Notes: a model not told the origin generated them from the sequence alone. Numbered from the stretch's first letter, positions 51,801 through 59,948 are shown. The stretch is 64,000 nt of DNA from Candidatus Zixiibacteriota bacterium (GCA_029860345.1 JAOUBJ010000010.1:1-64000), one strand, 5' to 3'. Numbers and translations: made by a program.

Positions 51801-52943
51801 CCGTCATGTTATGGTGTGCCCGACAGTGATCCGCACGAATTGGCCACGATGACATTCCTGGTCACCAACGACCGGACTTTCGAGTGCCAGTATGTGCCGA
51901 TCTGGTTCTTCTGGGGTGATTGTGGTGACAACACCATTTCAAGCCAGGATGGCGGCGTGTTGTATCTGGACCGCCTCATTCACGACTACGACGGCAGATT
52001 GATCTGGGATGAAGACGATGACGATCAATTCCCGGAAGATGAGAGAATACCGTATGTGGGTGCTCCGGATTACTGTTTGAACCCGGACCCGAATAAACCG
52101 TCTCCATTCCGCCTGACCTGCTTTGTCAACGGCGGTGTTGACATCGTCTGCGCCGACTCGATCGATGCTCGCGGCGATATCAACCTCAACGGTGTGCCCA
52201 ACGAAGTCGCCGACGCCGTGCTGTTCGGCAGGTGGTTCGTGATCGGCGGCGGATGCTGGCCTATAGGGCCACCAGTGGAGGCCTATATCGCGGCGACCGA
52301 TGTCAACGCCGACGGTATCACGCTGTCAGTAGCTGATTTCGTTTACCTCGTTCGCATCATCACCGGCGATGCTCTGCCCTATCCGAAACTCTCACCGGTA
52401 ACAGCCGACGCCGATCTTGTCAACGGCGTGTTGTCTGTGAATACCGATATGGGTGCGGCATACGTCGTGGTCGAAAACTCTATCACGCCGCGACTGCTGG
52501 CTGAGTCGATGGAGATGAAGTACCAGTACGACGTGGATAATAATCTTACTCGCATACTGGTCTTTAGTCTGGAGAAAGATCGACGCTTCTCAGGTGACTT
52601 CCTTGGCGGTGTCGAGGGCAACGTGATGATTTTGGAGATGGCTACTTATGACGGCACTCCGGTGACGACCAAATTGGTGCCGGATGAGTTCGCGCTGTAT
52701 CCCAGTTACCCGAATCCGTTCAACCCGGTCGCTACGATATCGTTCGCCCTGGCTCAGCCGGTGGACTATGAACTGGTGATCTACAACAGCCTGGGTCAGA
52801 TGGTGAAGACGTTTAGCGGCCACTCCGGTCCCGGCTTCGAACGCCTTGACTGGAATGCCTCAGGCTTCGCCAGCGGTGTCTACTTCTATCGACTGACCGC
52901 CGGTGACTTCACCGACACCAGGAAGATGGTGTTATTGAAATGA
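48885..52943 (+). CDS. Multidomain T9SS cargo: serine protease, vWA, HYR, cohesin-like, dockerin
   Basis: 1352 residues from the ATG at 48885 (TTGGAGGT upstream). Signal peptide LSTILTVSLLAIWVIPSAFA. A propeptide-like part to about 200, then a chymotrypsin-fold protease with His in FLTAEHCGTG, Asp in NSDVRLVEID and Ser in GGSSGSPLFD, like lysyl endopeptidases. From about 455 a vWA domain (AAVLLIDRTGSMSLL, MIDAS-like). About 710-870 are two HYR-like modules (PPIASCQDVTVYADADCLAW, VDTTSPVCIPPDDATIFLC). Then a cohesin-like domain (IEKTHNTFQGQFVDVSITIV), a dockerin-like module (RGDINLNGVPNEVADAVLFG) and a T9SS sorting domain at the end. A surface protease with adhesion modules is likely. Confidence 0.88.
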   Translation: MRFGKLSTILTVSLLAIWVIPSAFAQIEEKGVPVSFGITTRAVLQPVSMPPIDIPALLVEDSIQEEQGYPFRFGYGYDVHYDLDNSGSWEDLSDGSRLWRFRIECPGAFSINLIYDDFWLPKGARLFVYNEDRSMVIGAFTEENNKEYRQFATRPVKGDVTILEYHEPADVEQPGIISIQRVVHGYKDIFHWSTVKDFLRNYGDAGTCNNNVNCPEGDPWHNEKRSVAMIQLAGGTRWCSGSLVNNEPGADRQYFLTAEHCGTGFGTWIFMFNYQSPTCINEDGPTYMTVSGSTNRAVNANSDVRLVEIDEAIPPLYRVYYAGWNALNQTQTSATGIHHPRGDIKKISFSTSGTTTADYLGSSGSGTSHWRIVWTDGTTEGGSSGSPLFDPNRRIVGQLHGGWASCTQMSQPDYYGKFSQSMDFGTSSANRLREWLDPDATGTDLLDGRDGYDLEAAVLLIDRTGSMSLLTADGRTRFEVAIEYARQDAEEIYENHPGVSVLVGHFETDNVIVAGQPWRTDLTNVLADITAVEALGTGNMTPLADAISEAADVLAGASTPGFGNLYIYTDGNENYSEIGSSEYTVTGPCYSDLINFPDDPADVIAGTGTGIDWDYGCDPGDPGSNCGDYQECVADELIAEGIIYARYFGLPILKSGTDPEDESRTPMDALATDASGLDGGTGRDSEGLKFFRYLAEASGGEFQFVSDVNQPPIASCQDVTVYADADCLAWASIDNGSYDPDGDPIMIVQVPTGPYPLGQTLVTLTVSDNFLLSSSCQATVTVVDTTSPVCIPPDDATIFLCTPTEICLPVACTDNCDPNSTITVVGGPGEIVGNQSWCYTPPGNGTYDVTMRCTDSSGNSCDAEFSVTIWMAQLAIEKTHNTFQGQFVDVSITIVGLNLPMGGFDVLVAYDASALGLQSATPGPPFYDPAPDGCGWEYFTYRFGPFGNCGDACPSGMVRIFGLAETNNGPNHPSCYGVPDSDPHELATMTFLVTNDRTFECQYVPIWFFWGDCGDNTISSQDGGVLYLDRLIHDYDGRLIWDEDDDDQFPEDERIPYVGAPDYCLNPDPNKPSPFRLTCFVNGGVDIVCADSIDARGDINLNGVPNEVADAVLFGRWFVIGGGCWPIGPPVEAYIAATDVNADGITLSVADFVYLVRIITGDALPYPKLSPVTADADLVNGVLSVNTDMGAAYVVVENSITPRLLAESMEMKYQYDVDNNLTRILVFSLEKDRRFSGDFLGGVEGNVMILEMATYDGTPVTTKLVPDEFALYPSYPNPFNPVATISFALAQPVDYELVIYNSLGQMVKTFSGHSGPGFERLDWNASGFASGVYFYRLTAGDFTDTRKMVLLK

Positions 52944-53008
52944 CCTAAACCACTCTGTTCCGTGGGCGGCAGACGTTCGTGTCTGCGCCCGATGTCGGTA
53001 CTAACAAA

Positions 53009-53044
53009 GCCCGGCGTGTTACGCGATGCGCCGGGTTACTTTTA
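53009..53044 (+). terminator. Putative terminator of the large cargo gene
   Basis: CCCGGCG (53010-53016) pairs with CGCCGGG (53029-53035), followed by TTACTTTT. Upstream is a GGGCGGCAGACGT palindrome (about 52962-52988) related to 15949-15976. Confidence 0.6.
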
Positions 53045-53082
53045 ACTACTTGGTTTTGGCCCGCGGGCAGGCGGCTAAAATC

Positions 53083-53111
53083 TTGACAATTGTACTCAAA
53101 AGTGCTTTAAT
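53083..53111 (+). promoter_or_regulatory. Promoter of the SPT-like/GNAT gene pair
   Basis: TTGACA (53083-53088), exactly 17 bp, TTTAAT (53106-53111). It places transcription start near 53118 and supports the TTG start at 53146. Confidence 0.75.
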
Positions 53112-53145
53112 CGGCTGTCCGCAGAACCCGGAGAAAGGAGCCGAT

Positions 53146-54372
53146 TTGCCGCCCGAAGAAAAGACCGGGGTCAAGTGCCCCGACCTGTTCGAAAAGTGCT
53201 TCCAGTACACAACGCCACAGGATATTCGCAACCTGGGCATCTACCCCTATTTCCGTCCCGTCCAATCGGCGCCCGGTAATGAGGTCGTGATCGATGGTAA
53301 AGAGTGCATCATGATCGGATCCAACAATTACCTCGGATTGGTCAACCATCCCAAAGTAAAAGAAGCCGCCGCCGCCGCCGCTCTCAAGTATGGCTCCGGA
53401 TGCACCGGTTCACGGTTTCTCAACGGCACTCTGGATTTGCATATTGAGCTTGAACACCGGCTGGCGAAATTCATGCAACGTGAGGCGGCCCTGGTCTTCT
53501 CAACCGGATTCCAGACCAATCTGGGTACTATCTCCACGCTGGTCGGCAAGAGTGATGCGGTCTTCATTGATCGGCAGGATCACGCCTGTATTGTCGATGG
53601 TACTCGTCTTTCCTACGGCAAGATATATAAGTTCGCCCATAACGATATCGATGACTATGAACGGGTCGTCAAAAACGTGGTCAATAACGGCCATCGCGGC
53701 GGTATGTTGGTGGTGGTCGACGGTGTCTTCTCGATGGAGGGCGACATCATAGACCTACCGCGCCTGGTCGAGGTATCTCAGCGCTATGATGTGCGCGTGA
53801 TGGTCGACGATGCCCATTCGGTCGGCGTACTCGGTGAGACCGGCGCCGGTACGGCCGAGCATTTCGGTTTGCTTGACAAAGTTGATATCACCATGGGCAC
53901 ATTCTCCAAGTCGTTCGCCTCGCTGGGTGGTTTCATTGTGGCCGATGCGGCCGTGATCGAGTGGGTCAAACATACCGCGCGGGCGCTGATATTTTCAGCC
54001 TCGATTCCGCCGTCCAACGCAGCGGCCGTGCTGGCGGCCCTGGACATTATCGAAACCGAACCGGAGCGGCGCGAACATCTCTGGAAGAACGCCCATCGGA
54101 TGAAGCGGGAGTTCGCAGGTCTCGGGTTTGATGTCGGTCGTACCGAGACCCCGATTGTGCCAATCGTGATCGGCGGTGACATCGAGGCGTTCGAGTTCTG
54201 GAAAGCGCTGTTTGATCGCGGTGTATTCACCAACCCGGTTGTCTCGCCCGCGGTGCCGCCGGGGCAGGCGATGATACGCACTTCGTACACAGCCACGCAC
54301 ACCGACGAGCATCTTGACCGGGTCGTTGAAATCGTGGCCCAAGTCGGTCGCGAAAAGGGACTAATCTCCTAA
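53146..54372 (+). CDS. Alpha-oxoamine synthase, serine palmitoyltransferase-like
   Basis: 408 residues from a TTG at 53146, chosen because AAAGGAG lies 5 bp upstream and a promoter lies between 53083 and 53111; an in-frame reading from 53026 would start before that promoter. PLP-dependent fold type I: GSNNYLGLVNHPKV, YGSGCTGSRFLNGTLDLH, MVDDAHSVGVLGETGAGTAE and the PLP-Lys in TMGTFSKSFASLGG. The family joins an amino acid to an acyl-CoA (KBL, BioF, SPT). The N-terminal GIYPYFRPVQ and the lack of biotin or threonine genes nearby favour serine palmitoyltransferase, first step of sphingolipids; BioF or KBL cannot be excluded. Confidence 0.85.
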   Translation: MPPEEKTGVKCPDLFEKCFQYTTPQDIRNLGIYPYFRPVQSAPGNEVVIDGKECIMIGSNNYLGLVNHPKVKEAAAAAALKYGSGCTGSRFLNGTLDLHIELEHRLAKFMQREAALVFSTGFQTNLGTISTLVGKSDAVFIDRQDHACIVDGTRLSYGKIYKFAHNDIDDYERVVKNVVNNGHRGGMLVVVDGVFSMEGDIIDLPRLVEVSQRYDVRVMVDDAHSVGVLGETGAGTAEHFGLLDKVDITMGTFSKSFASLGGFIVADAAVIEWVKHTARALIFSASIPPSNAAAVLAALDIIETEPERREHLWKNAHRMKREFAGLGFDVGRTETPIVPIVIGGDIEAFEFWKALFDRGVFTNPVVSPAVPPGQAMIRTSYTATHTDEHLDRVVEIVAQVGREKGLIS

Positions 54373-54377
54373 ACTCC

Positions 54378-55505
54378 ATGGCTACCGTCAACATCTTAGA
54401 AGTAGAATCGTCGGCCCATCTGAACGATTTTATCGACCTGCCAAATCGACTATACAAAGGTGATCCCAACTACGTAACGCCGCTCAAGTCGGAACGACTC
54501 GAATTCTTCGACCGCGACAAAAACCCATTCTATAAAACTGCCAAAACCAAACTGTTTCTGGCCGAACGCGACGGTGAGCTTGCCGGACGGATCGCCATTT
54601 GTGTTAATTTCACCCACAACGAAGTTCATGAAGAGCAAACCGGGTTCTTTGGTTTTTTTGAGTGCGTGGACGATTTCGAGGTTGCCTCGGCCCTGCTGAA
54701 GACAGCCATGATCGAATTGAAGCGCGAAGGAATGGAAAGGATGCGGGGACCGGTCAGTTTCTCCACCAATCATGAGTGCGGTTTCCTCATCGAAGGCTTC
54801 GACTCGCCGCCGGTGATCATGATGACCTACAACAAACCGTACTTGCCTCGGTTGGCGGAGAAATTCGGGCTCAAGAAAGGGATGGACCTCCTGGCTTACA
54901 AGCTGACCAAAGAGAACCCTATTCCCGACCGCGTCCAGAAGATTGTCGAAAAACTCAGGAAACGTTCGGGCGTGACCTTTCGCAATATCAGGATGAACGA
55001 CTTCGCCAACGAGGTGCAGCGCATCCGGCGCATCTACAACGAAGCCTGGGAGCACAACTGGGGTTTTGTGCCCATGAACGAAGACGAGTTCACCTATCTG
55101 GCCAAAGGGCTCAAGCAGATTGTCGAACCGGAACTGTTGTTCATCGCCGAGCACGAGGATCGACCGGTGGCCTTTTTGATGGCCGTGCCCGATGTCAACC
55201 AGGCGTTGATCCATCTAAAGGGGAAGTTGATGCCGAGCGGTGTTTTCAAACTTCTCTGGCACACCAAGATCAGCAATAAAATCGACGGCGTTCGCGTGAT
55301 GACCATGGGTGTGGTGCCGGATTTCCGCAAGCGTGGTCTGGATTCGATCCTTTATGTGGACGTGTTCAACCGTGGTATCGAGCGTGGCTATCGCTGGGGG
55401 GAACTGTCCTGGATACTCGAGACCAACGAGTTGATGCGTAGCGCTATCGAACAGATGGGGGCTGACTTGTACAAACGTTACCGCATCGTTGAGATGCCTT
55501 TGTAG
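54378..55505 (+). CDS. GNAT-fold acyltransferase paired with the SPT-like gene
   Basis: 375 residues, 5 bp after the SPT-like gene and surely co-transcribed. The core is a GNAT fold: FLAERDGELAGRIAICVNFT in the N-terminal half, and LLFIAEHEDRPVAFLMAVPD and VMTMGVVPDFRKRGLDSILY (acetyl-CoA-loop region) in the C-terminal half, so a double or extended GNAT. Family members are widespread but of unknown substrate. Next to an SPT, an acyl transfer to the sphingoid base, as done by the bacterial ceramide synthase of Caulobacter (also a GNAT-type protein), is an attractive guess only. Confidence 0.75.
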   Translation: MATVNILEVESSAHLNDFIDLPNRLYKGDPNYVTPLKSERLEFFDRDKNPFYKTAKTKLFLAERDGELAGRIAICVNFTHNEVHEEQTGFFGFFECVDDFEVASALLKTAMIELKREGMERMRGPVSFSTNHECGFLIEGFDSPPVIMMTYNKPYLPRLAEKFGLKKGMDLLAYKLTKENPIPDRVQKIVEKLRKRSGVTFRNIRMNDFANEVQRIRRIYNEAWEHNWGFVPMNEDEFTYLAKGLKQIVEPELLFIAEHEDRPVAFLMAVPDVNQALIHLKGKLMPSGVFKLLWHTKISNKIDGVRVMTMGVVPDFRKRGLDSILYVDVFNRGIERGYRWGELSWILETNELMRSAIEQMGADLYKRYRIVEMPL

Positions 55506-55812
55506 GCCCACGCTCAATCACCAAAGCAAGAAGTAGGGTGGGTCCGTCTTCGGGACCCGCCAAATCAAGAAAAACACGGCTTGATCGTGTCAGGACCACA
55601 AGGGTCCCGACCTACTGGGGCTACTAAGCGTAGCGCCGGGTCTCACCCGCCTGCGGCGCGAAGGACCCAGCGCAACATTTAGGTTGTGCAGCAGGTGTCG
55701 GGCGGAGTCGCCCAACACCACCAATGATGCCCGACGGCATGCTTCGATTCCGCTCATGCTTCGACTCCGCTCAGCATGAGGTTTGGGTGACTCAGGATGG
55801 AGTTGTTGTGGG
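55506..55812. other. Non-coding stretch between convergent genes
   Basis: Palindromes: GGTGGGTCC..GGACCCGCC (about 55537-55562; relatives at 58646 and 60861), GTCAGGACC..GGTCCCGAC (about 55589-55616), a nested element (55633-55673), GGTGTCGGGCG..CGCCCAACACC (about 55691-55718) and GCTTCGACTCCGCTCAGCAT (about 55758). No gene. Confidence 0.75.
55633..55673. repeat. Nested palindrome (CCGCAGGGTC family, diverged)
   Basis: GCGCCGGGTC and GACCCAGCGC enclose CGCC-TGC-GGCG. The outer stem has one mismatch; the inner stem is as at 38458-38498. Confidence 0.7.
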
Positions 55813-58395
55813 TCAGTCAACCGCCGTCGCTTGTCGTGGGAGTTTGAAATCGACAAAGTAGAGAGTGGTTATCAGAAGCCCCAGCCACAAAACCAGAATC
55901 CCACCGCCCATAATTTGGTAGTAATTGTCTTGTGTGTACAACAACCTGTAGCCGCTTTCCAGGGTCTCCGCCGTAAGATCAGCGACAAGTCCGGCGAGAA
56001 TTCCGTACCTGAACAAACACCAGAGAATGATTCCCACGCTCAAGAGCGAGATCACGCCGACAAGATTTGCGGCCTCCGGCGGACCCGAGCCTTGATCCCA
56101 AATTGCGGCCAGGCACAAAACAATCCACACGACCCAGATCCAGTTGCCCAGCTTCAAATACTGCTTCAGCACTACGATTACAGCGAGCCCGACGAGTATA
56201 ACGGTAGTAATTGCCACCACCTGGGAGGCCAGATTCCCAATCCGCGGCAGGAGCGTAACCAGCAGGTCTTCTCCATAGAAGGGATAGATATCAACTTGGT
56301 AAAGTCGCAGTACGATTCCTTTTAGCAAAAGTGGAAAGATGGCCAGGGCACCAATGGTTAATCCTATGGCGCCACATCGCGCCCAGACTTGTCCGGGAAA
56401 TCTCAGGGTCATCGCTTCCATCACGCCCGACAAAGTGTCAGGCCGCGTATTCCTCAAGACACTGTAGGCGACTCCGATCAAGAGAAACGCCGCCAGCCCG
56501 ACAATGGTTGCGCTGAGTAGCAACGCCACCACCATCTGCTCCAACATTTCGCCAATCCCACTCTCAAAGTACGGATAACGAAAGAAGCCTGTTTCGGCCA
56601 GCGGATCTACCAAAAGCAAGGCCGCCAGGGCGACATACAGGTGTAAAGGTGGTACCCTGAACCACTTTTTGCGCACAGCTATGAAAATGGTAAAGAACAA
56701 GCCGATAACACAGATGCCCACCGCGAACAGTATTCCAATCTCCTGTTCGTCAGCCATACTTCGCGACAGCATCGGTGGAATCTCAAGTGAACTGGCAGCT
56801 TTGACTAAGGTGGCACCGGCCAGAGTGAGTGATGCTACCGGAGTGAGGCCGCCGGCAAGAGTGTCTGATGCGCGCCATCGGAACTCCCTTTTCGGTCGCC
56901 CCTGGGCATCAGATTCGATAATCGGCAGCAGCGTCAGTCCGGACAGTTCCGCTCCGAACAGTTGATTGGCCAGACCCAAAGCCAGAACTGACGCCGAGTC
57001 GGACGATATCGAGTCAGGGACAAAATCCGGTCGCATCACATGGAACACCGAGTCGATCCGGCCGGTTGCGTCGATCACTATATAGAAGCGATCCTGATGA
57101 TCGGCACTGGCCGCGATCGTTCGATACCTGAAGGTCGGCTCCCATGTTTCCTGATCCAGCCATTCGGATCGCGACAAGTCCGACTGTCGTATTATTCGCT
57201 GACGATACTGATTGACCCTCGGCTGGGTGTGAAGGCGATATCCGTAGAGACTGATATCGAGGCCGTCCAGGAACTGTTGGGCCAGTTGCTCGGCATCCTC
57301 GCTCGATATCTGTACGCGGTCCAGGGCCACAGTTTGAGGACTGGGCCAGAAACTCAAAGCGGCGACCACGCCGACGGCAATTGCAACAGCCACATATAGC
57401 ACCTTTCGCGAAGGTAGCATAGGAAGCGAAGGGACATTTGCGGCAGGTTCTGATAATGAGTCTGTCCCCCCCGCGGCCTGGGTCGATACCTGGGTGGTCT
57501 GCAAGTCAGGGCTTCCCCCCTTTAACTCCCGGTCAAGTCTACCGATATCAGCGAGGAGTTCGTCGGCCTGCTGATACCGCAAATCGGGATTTTTCTCCAG
57601 ACATTTGGATAACAGATGCCAGAGCTCAAACGGTACGTCGGTGAGGTGTTCGTCGAGAGCCGCTGGTGCATTGGTGGCTATGTTGTTGGCTGTTTCAGCC
57701 GGGTACTTGCCGTCGAATGGTCGATGACCGGTTACCATCTCGTAGATCAGAGTTCCAAGGGAGAACAGGTCGGTTCGATGGTCCATCGCTTTGCCGGTGA
57801 CCTGTTCCGGCGACATATAGGCGACAGTGCCGATAGTCGAGGCGGTCTGTGTGGAGTCCTCTTCCAGGTCGCGCCGGGCCAGGCCAAAATCGAGAATCTT
57901 GACCATCCCGTCCGTCGTGAGCATGATGTTGTGGGGTTTGATGTCGCGATGGATAATGCCCGCTTTGTGCGCCGCGCTCAGCCCCCCGGCGATCTGCTTT
58001 ACGAGGGTGATGGTCCTATCGATAGATAGGATTCCCTCGTCGAACACTTCGCGCAGTGACCGACCGCCGACCGATTCCATAGCGAAATAGGGACGGCCTT
58101 CGTGCTCGCCGACCTCGAAAACCTGAACGACATTGGGATGGTTGAGCGCAGCCACGGCTTGGGCTTCACGGGTGAAGCGGGTTCTGAGTTCGGAGTTGGA
58201 CAGGCTGTCGAGCGGGAGGAATTTGAGAGCGACCTGCCGTTTCAGTTTGCTGTCGTCGGCCAGATAGACCTCGCCCATACCGCCTTCACCCAGTTTTCGC
58301 ACGATCCCAAAATGGTCAACGCGCACACCGGGTCCTAATGACTGAAAGGTCCGGGTCTTGTCGTCGTCGCGATTCTCAGGTTCCAAGATCGACAC
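55813..58395 (-). CDS. Membrane Ser/Thr protein kinase with large polytopic C-terminus
   Basis: 860 residues. Hanks-type kinase at about 28-290: GEGGMGEVYLA glycine loop, VALKFLP Lys, HRDIKPHNIML catalytic loop, DFGLARR, GTVAYMSPEQ. After a linker a membrane segment (about 333-352), an extracytoplasmic part of about 200 residues, and from about 555 to the end roughly eight hydrophobic segments. Typical bacterial kinases have one TM and a sensor domain; the polytopic second half is unusual and matches no transporter I recognise. It could sense a membrane signal directly. All catalytic residues are present, so activity is expected. Single-gene unit. Confidence 0.87.
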   Translation of the reverse strand: MSILEPENRDDDKTRTFQSLGPGVRVDHFGIVRKLGEGGMGEVYLADDSKLKRQVALKFLPLDSLSNSELRTRFTREAQAVAALNHPNVVQVFEVGEHEGRPYFAMESVGGRSLREVFDEGILSIDRTITLVKQIAGGLSAAHKAGIIHRDIKPHNIMLTTDGMVKILDFGLARRDLEEDSTQTASTIGTVAYMSPEQVTGKAMDHRTDLFSLGTLIYEMVTGHRPFDGKYPAETANNIATNAPAALDEHLTDVPFELWHLLSKCLEKNPDLRYQQADELLADIGRLDRELKGGSPDLQTTQVSTQAAGGTDSLSEPAANVPSLPMLPSRKVLYVAVAIAVGVVAALSFWPSPQTVALDRVQISSEDAEQLAQQFLDGLDISLYGYRLHTQPRVNQYRQRIIRQSDLSRSEWLDQETWEPTFRYRTIAASADHQDRFYIVIDATGRIDSVFHVMRPDFVPDSISSDSASVLALGLANQLFGAELSGLTLLPIIESDAQGRPKREFRWRASDTLAGGLTPVASLTLAGATLVKAASSLEIPPMLSRSMADEQEIGILFAVGICVIGLFFTIFIAVRKKWFRVPPLHLYVALAALLLVDPLAETGFFRYPYFESGIGEMLEQMVVALLLSATIVGLAAFLLIGVAYSVLRNTRPDTLSGVMEAMTLRFPGQVWARCGAIGLTIGALAIFPLLLKGIVLRLYQVDIYPFYGEDLLVTLLPRIGNLASQVVAITTVILVGLAVIVVLKQYLKLGNWIWVVWIVLCLAAIWDQGSGPPEAANLVGVISLLSVGIILWCLFRYGILAGLVADLTAETLESGYRLLYTQDNYYQIMGGGILVLWLGLLITTLYFVDFKLPRQATAVD

Positions 58396-58725
58396 TCCGG
58401 TCTGACGAGCCTGCGTTTTTCTCAGCTTGTTTAACTACCGAATTTAGTTTGGATTATTCAACGGCGCAATCTCAAAACAATGGGCAATTGACCGTATGTG
58501 CTGCACGCTGGCGTCGCACCGCCAGGCCGACAAAAAGTCGGGACCGCGAGGGTCCCGACTCCCAAAAGAGGTACTAATGGATGTCCTGCCAAGCGCTATC
58601 GATACACTCGCAAGACGGTGGTTTATTTCTTGCTCAGTTTCCAGTAGGGCGGGTCCGTCCTCGAACCCGCCGTCCGTCTTAGTGCCCGCGTGATCTTCAG
58701 ATCGCGTGGGTTAGCTTTCCACCAC
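58396..58725. other. Non-coding gap before the membrane kinase gene
   Basis: Upstream region of the kinase gene; on the minus strand a weak TTGCGC-N17-TAAATT pair is present. A GGGCGGGTCC..GAACCCGCC palindrome lies at about 58645-58673 and a GATCTTCAGATC at 58692. No gene or RNA seen. Confidence 0.6.
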
Positions 58726-59721
58726 CTACGGCACCAAATACTCAGGCGAACGCGGCAACTCCACCGCCGCCTTGATACTGACATGCTCCTGCTCGGTCGC
58801 CTGGATCGATTGTATCACCCGCTCGAACCCGATACCACAGCCGGATGACTGACCCTCGGCCTCGTCCAGAATCTCGAAATACCAGTTGAACTGCGCCGGA
58901 TCGACACCACTGTCGACAATGTGATCGTACATGTACGACTCTTCGAACTGCTTCTTGCAGATGGATGAGCTACCCTCGCGCACTGCGCCACCGACCGACT
59001 CACCGGCGTTGGGCAACAATAGATCGCAGCAGAGCGTCGTGCCGTTGTCGCGCTTCATGCTGAAGAACTTGATCACACCGCCCTCTTTGGGACGCGGATC
59101 GGATGGGTAGAGTGTCACAAAGGTCGGCAGGTTGTTGAGAATCTTGCACAGGTCCTGCTCTTCGGCCGCACCGAGGTCATCGCCGTGCTCAAGTTCGTGG
59201 CCGTTTTCATTCAGCAGGGCAACAGCCGCCTTGTAGGAGATGCGATTGAACGGCTGATTGACATAGCTTTTCAGCAGTTCGTTATCGAACAATGACAGAC
59301 TGGCCGAGTACATCTTCTTGATCAACGACTCGATATGGTCCATCAATCCGGCCAGTTCGAAATCGCGTGCCTCGAACTCGATCAGTGTGAACTCGCACAG
59401 GTGCCGGTCGGTCACTTTGCGCTCCTGGCGGAACGACGGACCGATCGTGTACACCCGGTTGTGGGCGACGGTGAACGCTTCGAGATAAAGTTGCCCGGTT
59501 TGACGCAGGAACATTTTGGCATCGGCTCCTTTGTCGTCGTACATATCAACTGGCATGGCGTTGGGGAACCATTCGCAGGACCCGGTAGCGCCGGTGATAT
59601 GCGGTACCTGGATTTCCATGAACGAATGGTCCTTGAACCAATCCCGGGCGGCTTGCAGGGTTTTGGACCGAAGCTGACTGGTTCTGATGTACTCGCCTTT
59701 GCTTACTGCCAGGTGTCTCAT
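58726..59721 (-). CDS. AsnRS-like class II protein lacking the anticodon-binding domain
   Basis: 331 residues, complete, with AAAGGAG before the ATG. It is a class II synthetase core of the Asx subclass: motif 2 VYTIGPSFRQERKVTDRHLC(EF), a MFLRQTGQLYLEAFTVAHNR stretch before it, and motif 3 GCGIGFERVIQSI. The OB-fold anticodon-binding domain of about 100 residues found in AsnRS and AspRS is absent: the core begins 15-20 residues from the start. Archaeal relatives of this build (AS-AR) make asparagine from aspartate and do not charge tRNA. That role, or modification of another molecule, is possible here. The annotation 'asparaginyl-tRNA synthetase' would be misleading. Confidence 0.82.
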   Translation of the reverse strand: MRHLAVSKGEYIRTSQLRSKTLQAARDWFKDHSFMEIQVPHITGATGSCEWFPNAMPVDMYDDKGADAKMFLRQTGQLYLEAFTVAHNRVYTIGPSFRQERKVTDRHLCEFTLIEFEARDFELAGLMDHIESLIKKMYSASLSLFDNELLKSYVNQPFNRISYKAAVALLNENGHELEHGDDLGAAEEQDLCKILNNLPTFVTLYPSDPRPKEGGVIKFFSMKRDNGTTLCCDLLLPNAGESVGGAVREGSSSICKKQFEESYMYDHIVDSGVDPAQFNWYFEILDEAEGQSSGCGIGFERVIQSIQATEQEHVSIKAAVELPRSPEYLVP

Positions 59722-59948
59722 TGTAGCATCTCCTTTGGGTTGGGGTAATTGAAGTCGTCCGTGTCACTCCGAGCGCAGTCGAGGAGCGACAACAGTGACC
59801 CTGCGATTCTGTATGGTTTACTTTTGGTAATTCCGTTGATTTGGTGCCCCACCCCGCCTGGGCGCGGCTGTGGGTTCTGGCTTGTCACCCCGAGCGGAGT
59901 CGAGGGGCGACGACCAACACCTGCTTCTGACTGAGTGAATGGCAGCTG

